Assembly: GCF_900116715.1 (NCBI RefSeq)
Contig: NZ_FPBM01000010.1
Span: 62,001 to 126,000 of the forward strand
Direction of reading: 5' to 3'
Length of the DNA stretch: 64,000 nt
DNA from: Polaromonas sp. YR568
GTDB taxonomy: Bacteria > Pseudomonadota > Gammaproteobacteria > Burkholderiales > Burkholderiaceae_C
Both the position numbers and the translations under genes were made by a program. Below, piece by piece: positions 53,067-59,770 of this stretch; the stretch's first letter is position 1, and every line of letters starts with the position of its first letter. Below the pieces are notes generated by a model. The model made no database searches and was not told the DNA's origin. It saw only the letters and a program-made list of their open reading frames with translations.

Positions 53067-54425
53067 TCAGAACTTCGGCATGCCCTTCATGCCGCCCATG
53101 CGCTTCATCATTTTCATCATGCCGCTGCCCTTCATCTTTTTCATCATGCCCTGCATCTGCTCGAATTCGTTGAGCAGGCGGTTGACCTCCTGAACGTGTA
53201 CGCCGGAGCCGGCGGCGATGCGGCGCTTGCGGGTGGCCTTGATGAGTTCGGGCTTGCGGCGCTCCAGCGGCGTCATGCTCTGGATGATGCCTTCCTTGCG
53301 CTTGATGTCTTTTTCGGCCTTGTCCATGTCGACCTGGCCGGCTTTGGCGGCCATCTGCGCGGGCAGCTTGTCGAGCAGGCTCGAGAGCCCGCCCATGTTT
53401 TTCATCTGCTGCAGCTGGCTCAGGAAATCGTTGAGGTCAAAGCCGTCGCCGGACTTGATCTTGGCGGCCAGCTTCTGGGCCGAGGCCATGTCCACCCCGG
53501 CGGCCACCTGCTCGACCAGCGCGACGATGTCGCCCATGCCCAGGATGCGGCCGGCGTGGCGCTCGGCGTCAAACACTTCCAGGCCGTCGATCTTCTCGCT
53601 GGTGCCGGAGAACTTGATGGGCGCGCCGGTGACCTGCCGCACGCTCAGCGCCGCACCACCGCGCGAGTCGCCGTCGGTTTTGGTCAGGATGATGCCGGTG
53701 AGCGGCAAGGCTTCTTTAAAGGCCTTGGCGGTGTTGACCGCATCCTGACCCTGCATCGCATCGACCACAAACAGGGTTTCAACCGGGTTCAGGATGGCAT
53801 GCAGCTCCTTGATTTCGGCCATCAGGGCTTCGTCAATGGCCAGCCGGCCGGCCGTGTCGACCAGCAGCACGTCAAAGAAATGCTTGCGCGCGTAGTCGAT
53901 GGCGGCGCGGGCGATATCGGCCGGCTTCTGCTCGGGCGTGCTGGGAAACCACTCGGCGCCGGCCTGTTTGGTCACCGTCTTGAGCTGCTCGATGGCGGCC
54001 GGGCGGTAGACGTCGCCCGAGACCGTCAGCACTTTTTTCTTGCGCTTTTCAATCAGGTGCTTGGCCAGCTTGGCGGTGGTGGTGGTTTTACCCGCGCCCT
54101 GCAGGCCGGCCATCAGGATGACGGCGGGCGGCTGGGCCGCCAGGTTGATGTCGCTGACGCCCTCGCCCATGGTGGCGGCGAGTTCCTTGTTGACGATGCC
54201 GACCAGCGCCTGCCCCGGCGAGAGCGAGCCCATCACTTCCTGGCCCAGCGCTTTTTCCTTGACCCGGGCGACGAAGTCGCGCACCACCGGCAGGGCCACG
54301 TCGGCCTCCAGCAGCGCCATGCGCACCTCGCGCAGCATGTCCTGCACATTGGATTCGGTGATGCGGGCCTGGCCTCGCATTTCCTTGACGAGGCGGGATA
54401 ACTTGTCGGTAAGAGCTGAGGCCAT
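53067..54425 (-). CDS. ffh: Signal recognition particle protein Ffh
   Basis: 452 residues. The N domain helices are followed by the G domain with P-loop GLQGAGKTTTTAKLAKHL (about residue 105), DTAGRLAIDEALM and TKTDGDSRGG. The Met-rich M domain at the C-terminus (MKKMKGSGMMKMMKRMGG) binds 4.5S RNA and signal peptides. It directs inner-membrane proteins to the SecYEG/FtsY pathway. The ATG at 54425 lies in a divergent 97-bp gap with the CcsA-like gene. Confidence 0.97.
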   Translation of the reverse strand: MASALTDKLSRLVKEMRGQARITESNVQDMLREVRMALLEADVALPVVRDFVARVKEKALGQEVMGSLSPGQALVGIVNKELAATMGEGVSDINLAAQPPAVILMAGLQGAGKTTTTAKLAKHLIEKRKKKVLTVSGDVYRPAAIEQLKTVTKQAGAEWFPSTPEQKPADIARAAIDYARKHFFDVLLVDTAGRLAIDEALMAEIKELHAILNPVETLFVVDAMQGQDAVNTAKAFKEALPLTGIILTKTDGDSRGGAALSVRQVTGAPIKFSGTSEKIDGLEVFDAERHAGRILGMGDIVALVEQVAAGVDMASAQKLAAKIKSGDGFDLNDFLSQLQQMKNMGGLSSLLDKLPAQMAAKAGQVDMDKAEKDIKRKEGIIQSMTPLERRKPELIKATRKRRIAAGSGVHVQEVNRLLNEFEQMQGMMKKMKGSGMMKMMKRMGGMKGMPKF

Positions 54426-54522
54426 GGGAAGGCGCCACGGGCGTGGGGCAGTTAGGTGGGAAGTGAAAGCGCCAGGCTGTCAGGAAGGCGGCGGAAAAGA
54501 CAGTAAAGGCTAAACTCTAGCC

Positions 54523-55323
54523 ATGATTTTAGCTTTGAGCGACTGGTGGGGTCTTGCGGCTGCGGCAGGCGCCGCCATCGCCTATGCCGTGCTGGCGCTG
54601 GCCACGCCGCGTCTGAGCGCCGGCACCACACGCGCCGTGCTGCTGGCCGCCTGGCTGCTGCACGCGCTGGCGCTGGCCGACGGCCTGCTGGGCGAGCCGC
54701 CCCGCTTCGGCTTTGCGCCGGCCCTTTCCATGACCGTCTGGCTGGTGCTGACGGTCTATGCCATCGAAAGCCGCCTCTTTCCGCAGCTCCAGGCCCACTG
54801 GGCGCTGGCCGGGCTGGGCAGCGCCGCAGTCATCCTGGCAGCCATCTTCCCGGGCACGACCTACCATGCCATTGCATCACCCTGGCTGCCCCTGCACTGG
54901 GCCCTGGGCATCGCCTCTTACGGCCTTTTTGCCGCGGCAGTCGTGCACGGCTGGCTGATGACGCGCTCGGAGCGCGCCATACGCCAGGCCGCGCAAACCG
55001 ATGCCGGCGTGCCGCTGCTCACGCTGGAGCGCCTCACCTTCCGTTTCGTGGAAGCCGGGTTTGTATTGCTGTCGGCCACGCTGTTTGTGGGCTGGCTGTT
55101 CGCCGAAACACTGTATGGACCGGGGCTGGCCTGGAAGTGGAACCACAAAACCGTGTTCTCGGTGCTGGCCTGGCTGACCTTCGCCGGCCTGCTGATAGGC
55201 CGCGCGCGCCTGGGCTGGCGCGGCCGCAAGGCGGTGAACGTGCTGTACCTGGGCTCCGGCCTCTTGCTGCTGGGCTATGCGGGTTCGCGCTTCGTGCTTG
55301 AAGTCATCTTGAGGCGGGCATGA
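54523..55323 (+). CDS. CcsA/YpjD-like cytochrome c assembly membrane protein
   Basis: 266 residues with about eight hydrophobic segments. The segment PLHWALGIASYGLFAAAVVHGWLM and KWNHKTVFSVLAWLTFAGLLIGRARLGW match the CcsA/HemX-like family, with conserved His residues and an aromatic motif in place of a full WWD domain. Many betaproteobacteria carry this gene next to ffh and it is usually labelled inner membrane protein YpjD; its role in cytochrome maturation there is unproven. It overlaps the next small gene by 4 nt. Confidence 0.82.
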   Translation: MILALSDWWGLAAAAGAAIAYAVLALATPRLSAGTTRAVLLAAWLLHALALADGLLGEPPRFGFAPALSMTVWLVLTVYAIESRLFPQLQAHWALAGLGSAAVILAAIFPGTTYHAIASPWLPLHWALGIASYGLFAAAVVHGWLMTRSERAIRQAAQTDAGVPLLTLERLTFRFVEAGFVLLSATLFVGWLFAETLYGPGLAWKWNHKTVFSVLAWLTFAGLLIGRARLGWRGRKAVNVLYLGSGLLLLGYAGSRFVLEVILRRA

Positions 55324-55562
55324 AGTACCTCCTGGTCGCGGCCCTGGTGCTGGTGGTGTTCTGGCTCTGGCGGCACAACCGCGAGAAGGAAAGAAACGAC
55401 GCCGCGCCCGCACGTGCGCCGGCGCCGCCCAAATCCGCAAGCGCCGTCACCGAAATGGTGGCCTGCGCGGTCTGCGGCCTGCATCTGCCGAAATCCGAAG
55501 CGCTGATCGGCGATAAGGGCATTTATTGCAGCCACGCCCACCGCCGCCAGGCCACTGAATGA
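55320..55562 (+). CDS. PP0621 family small zinc-ribbon-like protein
   Basis: 80 residues. One N-terminal membrane helix (YLLVAALVLVVFWLW) precedes an Ala/Pro linker and a C-terminal CAVCGLHLPKSEALIGDKG with IYCSHAHR. The CxxC and CxxxH pair look like a small zinc-binding site. It overlaps both the CcsA-like gene and pilS by 4 nt, so it is translationally tied to the pilSR operon. Function unknown. Confidence 0.75.
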   Translation: MKYLLVAALVLVVFWLWRHNREKERNDAAPARAPAPPKSASAVTEMVACAVCGLHLPKSEALIGDKGIYCSHAHRRQATE

Positions 55563-57277
55563 GTACGCCATCCCACTGGTTTGAGGCGGGCACCGACAAA
55601 GGCCCGGGCGGCTGGGACCTCATCGCCGAACCGGGCGCTTTCGGCCGCCTGTGGCATGTGTTCATGACGGCGCGTGTTGCGATTGCAGCGGTGCTGCTGA
55701 GCCTGCAAGCCGTCATCTACGTGCTGGGCAACATCACCCACGGCTGGTCTATCGGGATCTGCGTTGCCTACCTGTGCGCCACACTGAGCGTGCGGCTGTG
55801 GGCCAGACCCCGGCCGCCGGGCAGCACCTTCGACGCGCAATGGGTGCTGACCATCGGCGTGGACGTTGTCACGTTCTCGATGCTCAATGTCCTGCAGTCG
55901 AGCGGCATCAACTACACCCCGCTGTTTGCGCTGCCGGTGCTGCTGTCGTCCATCCTCGGGCCGATTTTGCTGGCTTTCGGAACCGCAGCCAGCGTGACGC
56001 TGCTGCTGCTGGCCGACGCATGGTCGAGCTCGCTGCAGCAGGCGGGCGACGCCAGCGCGCGCTTTTTGCAGGCGGGGCTCAGTGGCTCCGGTTTCTTCCT
56101 GGTGGCCCTGCTGGCCAATCACCTTGCCCTGCGCCTGGCGCGGGAAGAGCAATCGGCAAAACGCAGCCAGTCGGCTGCGCGCATGCAGACGCAGGTCAAT
56201 GAGCTGGTCATCGAGGCATTGGCCGACGGTGTGCTGGTGGTTGATATCAATGGCATCGTCCGCTCGGCCAACCCGGCCTCCAGGCGGCTGCTGACCGCCG
56301 GTGAATCCTCGCGCACCGCGCCTTTTATCCTGGCGACCGAGTCCGCATGGCAGCCCCTGGCCGAATTGACGCACCGCACTTTCAGTGCGCAGTTGCCCCA
56401 GGAAGCCGAAGTCAGCCTGGAATATCCGGACAGCCCGCCGCGGCGGCTGCATGTGCGCACACGGCTGGCCGCCTCGCAAAACGGCACACACGAGAGCCTG
56501 TGCGTGATGTTTCTTGAAGACCTGCGCGAAATGGAAGCGCGGGTGCGGACCGAGAAGATGGCCGCCATGGGCCGCATGTCGGCGGCCGTGGCCCATGAGA
56601 TCCGCAATCCGCTGGCGGCCATCTCGCAGGCCAACGCGCTCCTCGAAGAAGACCTGCAGGATCCGGCCCACCGCCAGCTCACGGCCATGGTCAGCCAAAA
56701 CGCACAGCGCCTGGCCAGGATTGTCGACGAGGTGCTCAATATCTCCAGGGCGCAGGCGCAGCTGCCCTTGACGGAAACGACCACCCTGGCGCTGGATGAA
56801 ACCGTCCAGAAAATCGCCGCTGACTGGGCCACGCAAACCGCGGCCTCCAACCGCCTGGGCATCGCGGTGGGCTCGGGCAATGCGGTCGTGTGCTTTGAGC
56901 CCGAGCACTTGCGGCGCCTGATGATCAATTTGCTGGACAACGCCTTGCGCTATGCCACGGCGTCCCCCCGGGCGATTGAAGTGAGTACGCAGTTCGTGCC
57001 CGCCGGGCAGGCTTTCCTCTCGGTCTGGAGCGACGGGCAACCGCTGGAGCAGACCGTGCAGACGCATTTGTTCGAGCCGTTTTTCTCGTCGGAAAGCCGC
57101 TCCAGCGGGCTGGGCCTCTATATATGCAGGGAACTGTGCGAGCGCTACGGCGCGCTGATCGGCTACCAGCGCGTGCAGCGCGCGGGCATCGACGGCAACG
57201 AGTTTTTTGTGATGTTCAAGCCCACGGCGCAGGCCTCCAGCACGCGCTCGCCGTCTTTTGCCACAATGCCCACCTGA
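55559..57277 (+). CDS. pilS: PilS sensor histidine kinase
   Basis: 572 residues with an N-terminal region of about six membrane segments, a PAS-like domain (ALADGVLVVDINGIVRSANPAS) and the kinase core: H box AAVAHEIRNPLAAISQANAL (phosphorylated His near residue 346), N box NLLDNALRYA and G box SSGLGLYICRELCERYG. In Pseudomonas PilS phosphorylates PilR to control pilin expression, with pilin itself as the signal. It is directly followed by pilR. Confidence 0.9.
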   Translation: MSTPSHWFEAGTDKGPGGWDLIAEPGAFGRLWHVFMTARVAIAAVLLSLQAVIYVLGNITHGWSIGICVAYLCATLSVRLWARPRPPGSTFDAQWVLTIGVDVVTFSMLNVLQSSGINYTPLFALPVLLSSILGPILLAFGTAASVTLLLLADAWSSSLQQAGDASARFLQAGLSGSGFFLVALLANHLALRLAREEQSAKRSQSAARMQTQVNELVIEALADGVLVVDINGIVRSANPASRRLLTAGESSRTAPFILATESAWQPLAELTHRTFSAQLPQEAEVSLEYPDSPPRRLHVRTRLAASQNGTHESLCVMFLEDLREMEARVRTEKMAAMGRMSAAVAHEIRNPLAAISQANALLEEDLQDPAHRQLTAMVSQNAQRLARIVDEVLNISRAQAQLPLTETTTLALDETVQKIAADWATQTAASNRLGIAVGSGNAVVCFEPEHLRRLMINLLDNALRYATASPRAIEVSTQFVPAGQAFLSVWSDGQPLEQTVQTHLFEPFFSSESRSSGLGLYICRELCERYGALIGYQRVQRAGIDGNEFFVMFKPTAQASSTRSPSFATMPT

Positions 57278-57278
57278 C

Positions 57279-58736
57279 ATGAGCACGCAAACCCCTGCCC
57301 CCCAGCAAGCCCGCATCCTCGTCATTGACGACGAACCGGACCTGCGGACGCTGTATGAGCTGACCCTGCTCAGGGAAGGCTACCGGGTGGAGGCCGCCGG
57401 TGACCTGCTGCAGGCCCGCCAACAGCTCAGCGAGAACCGCTTCGACGCAGTCATCACCGACATGCGGCTGCCGGACGGCCTGGGACTTGAATTGCTGCGT
57501 GACCTGGTGGCCCAGCAAAGGCCGGAGCGCTGCGTAGTCATCACTGCACATGGTTCTGCCGAAAATGCGGTGGAAGCCCTCAAAGCCGGCGCCTTTGACT
57601 ACCTCACCAAGCCGGTGGACCTCAAGCAATTCCGCAGCGTGGTCGCATCGGCCATACAGGGCACAAAACACCCCGTGCCGGCTGCCAAGGCAGACCGCAG
57701 CCCGCCGCCGGACTCGGGCATTGCGCCCCTGGCGATCCCCCTGCCCGTGGCTGCTGACGCCCCTTTGATTCTGAAAAAGCTGGTCGGCGAGTCGCCGGTC
57801 ATGCGTGCGGTGAAATCGCGCATCGTCAAAGTGGCCGGCAGCATGGCGCCTATCCTGATTCAGGGAGAGTCTGGCACCGGCAAGGAACTGGTCGCGCGCG
57901 CGGTGCACGGCTGCAGCCACCGGGCGGCAGGCCCCTTTGTGGCGGTCAACTGCAGTGCGATTCCGGAAAATCTTCTCGAAGCAGAATTTTTCGGCGCACG
58001 CAAAGGTGCCTACACCGGCTCGTCACAAGACCGGCAGGGCTACTTCCAGGCCGCCAAGGGCGGCACCCTGTTTCTCGATGAGATCGGCGACCTGCCGCTG
58101 GCCATGCAATCGAAGTTGCTGCGGGCCATCCAGGAGCGCACGGTGCGCCCGCTCGGGTCACCCCAGGAAGATGCCGTCGACGTGCGCATCGTCAGCGCGA
58201 CCCACAAGGACCTGGCCACCGAAGTGGCGCAAGGGACCTTCCGCCAGGATTTGTATTACCGGCTCAACGTGATCGAAATTCTCGTGCCGCCGCTGCGCGA
58301 ACGGCGCGAAGACCTCCCCGCGCTGTGCAACGCCCTGCTGTCCAGAATCTGCCAGGAGTCCGGCTTTGCCATGCCCGAGCTGACCGACGCCGTGATGGAG
58401 CAGTTGCGCGCCCGGCCCTTCAACGGCAATGTGCGCGAGCTCGAAAACACCCTGCACCGGGCCGTGGCGCTGGGCGACGGCAGTGAATTGCACTTCGATG
58501 CGCCGGTTGAGGAGGACGTCGCGGTTCCGGAGAACCTGCAGGATTACCTGGACAGGCAGGAACGCAGCATCCTCACCAAGGTGTTGCTGGAAACCGGCTT
58601 CAACCGCACTGCGGCGGCCTCCAGGCTGGGCCTGAGCCTTCGCCAGATACGCTACCGGATTGCACGCCTGAACATCGCGACCCCGGGCAGCGACGACGCT
58701 GACGATGGACAGGGCGCCGCCGATGACGCGGCCTGA
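57279..58736 (+). CDS. pilR: PilR sigma-54-dependent response regulator
   Basis: 485 residues from ATG 57279, immediately after the pilS stop. The receiver has ILVIDDEPDLRT and the phosphate-accepting Asp in VITDMRLPDGLGLE. The AAA+ domain has GESGTGKE, GTLFLDEIGDLP and a variant sigma-54-contact loop, GAYTGS. The C-terminal helix-turn-helix is FNRTAAASRLGLSLRQIRYRI. It activates pilA transcription in other bacteria; no pilA is in this window. The ampD start lies inside its 3' end. Confidence 0.92.
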   Translation: MSTQTPAPQQARILVIDDEPDLRTLYELTLLREGYRVEAAGDLLQARQQLSENRFDAVITDMRLPDGLGLELLRDLVAQQRPERCVVITAHGSAENAVEALKAGAFDYLTKPVDLKQFRSVVASAIQGTKHPVPAAKADRSPPPDSGIAPLAIPLPVAADAPLILKKLVGESPVMRAVKSRIVKVAGSMAPILIQGESGTGKELVARAVHGCSHRAAGPFVAVNCSAIPENLLEAEFFGARKGAYTGSSQDRQGYFQAAKGGTLFLDEIGDLPLAMQSKLLRAIQERTVRPLGSPQEDAVDVRIVSATHKDLATEVAQGTFRQDLYYRLNVIEILVPPLRERREDLPALCNALLSRICQESGFAMPELTDAVMEQLRARPFNGNVRELENTLHRAVALGDGSELHFDAPVEEDVAVPENLQDYLDRQERSILTKVLLETGFNRTAAASRLGLSLRQIRYRIARLNIATPGSDDADDGQGAADDAA

Positions 58737-59328
58737 CGCCGGCGGCGCGCCCGCCTCCCCGCCCTCCCAGCCTTTGTGGCACAAGGGCTGGTACCGCTAT
58801 GCCCGGGCACTGGCCTCGCCCAACTTCGGCCCACGCCCCGAAGGCGCGCAAATCGATCTGGTCGTCATCCACTCCATCAGCCTGCCGCCCGGTGAATTCG
58901 GCAACGGCAATGTCCAGCGACTCTTTACCAATGAACTCGATTGGGACGCGCATAGCTACTTCCAGGGCATTCGGGGCCTGCAGGTTTCGTCGCATTTCTT
59001 CATCGCCCGCACCGGCGCCTTGTGGCAGTTTGTGGGCTGCGATGACCGGGCATGGCATGCCGGTGAGTCCAGCTACCGCGGGCGCAGCAATTGCAATGAC
59101 GACTCAATCGGCATTGAGCTCGAAGGCCTCGAAGGAGGCCTCTTTGAAGCAGCCCAATACGAAACCCTGACCGGGCTGTGCGCCTCGCTTTTTCAGGCCT
59201 ACCCCATCGCGCACATTGCGGGGCATGAGCACATTGCACCGGGCCGCAAGCTGGATCCGGGCCCGGGCTTCGATTGGCCTTTGCTGCAAGACGCGCTTGC
59301 TTCGCCGCTAGGTGTTTTCCCGAAATGA
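58705..59328 (+). CDS. ampD: AmpD: 1,6-anhydro-N-acetylmuramyl-L-alanine amidase
   Basis: 207 residues. Cuts anhydromuropeptides during murein recycling. The zinc-binding and catalytic pattern includes VVIHSISLPPGEF (first His), DDRAWHAGESSYRGRSNCND, IGIELEGLE (Glu) and GHEHIAPGRKLDPGPGFDW (second His and Asp). ATG 58705 or 58723 are both possible; both lie within the pilR frame, overlapping it by up to 32 nt. There is no signal peptide, so it is cytoplasmic. Confidence 0.93.
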   Translation: MDRAPPMTRPDAGGAPASPPSQPLWHKGWYRYARALASPNFGPRPEGAQIDLVVIHSISLPPGEFGNGNVQRLFTNELDWDAHSYFQGIRGLQVSSHFFIARTGALWQFVGCDDRAWHAGESSYRGRSNCNDDSIGIELEGLEGGLFEAAQYETLTGLCASLFQAYPIAHIAGHEHIAPGRKLDPGPGFDWPLLQDALASPLGVFPK

Positions 59329-59590
59329 TTTGAGCGGCCCACTGCCGCGCGCCACACCATCGAGGTGCGTTTTGCGGCGCAAAAATTTTGGGAATTTTTA
59401 CCGCACCAATACCTGCCGGTGCCGCCGGCCCAAAGCCTGCGCCAAGCCGCGCCAGTGCTTTGCCCATGGTGCGCAAGCGTGATTTCACGAGGCATTTGGC
59501 GAAGATCAACGCGTCGTCCTATGCTCAATCCGGGTGCGCAAAATGCGGCAGAAAAAGCCACAAAACGTAACAGCGAATTCAGAGAGCGAT
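59329..59590. other. Stretch without a recognised gene (ampD to nrdA promoter)
   Basis: No convincing gene in 262 bp. On the plus strand a 60-codon frame from a weak start near 59388 ends in GCAKCGRKSHKT, with a Cys pair, but it has no ribosome site and no recognisable family. The segment may be a decayed gene or long promoter region. Two NrdR boxes and a promoter follow. Confidence 0.4.
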
Positions 59591-59606
59591 ACACTACCTG
59601 TAGTGG
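59591..59606. promoter_or_regulatory. NrdR box 1
   Basis: ACACTACCTGTAGTGG matches the NrdR consensus ACACTATATATAGTGT at 12 of 16 positions and has a perfect CACTAC/GTAGTG palindrome. It lies upstream of the -35 and 32 bp, three helical turns, from box 2. Confidence 0.8.
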
Positions 59607-59607
59607 C

Positions 59608-59636
59608 TTGTATTCCCTTAGTACCCTAGGTATAGT
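59608..59636 (+). promoter_or_regulatory. Promoter of nrdAB
   Basis: TTGTAT (-35, 59608-59613) and TATAGT (-10, 59631-59636) are 17 bp apart. The -10 lies inside NrdR box 2 and the -35 between the boxes, so NrdR binding would block the polymerase. Confidence 0.75.
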
Positions 59637-59638
59637 GT
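59623..59638. promoter_or_regulatory. NrdR box 2
   Basis: ACCCTAGGTATAGTGT matches ACACTATATATAGTGT at 13 of 16 positions and overlaps the -10 of the nrdAB promoter. A pair 32 bp apart is the standard NrdR layout. Confidence 0.8.
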
Positions 59639-59770
59639 CTAAGCCCTAATTCAGTTTTGACGTAATTCGGGCTCCGCGCCGCAGGGAACCGTTCATTGCC
59701 CTTGAACAACCCCGGCAGACAGGGATGCCCCGGACAGCACGTCAGACAGTCATAAAACAAAGAGGAACTC

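Noticed and set aside
55523..57325. A 600-codon minus-strand frame opposite pilS
   Set aside because: Antisense to a clear histidine kinase; translation rich in Gln/Arg/His without any motif.
59388..59570. 60-codon plus-strand frame ending in GCAKCGRKSHKT
   Set aside because: Weak start, no ribosome site, no recognised family; noted as a possible remnant only.
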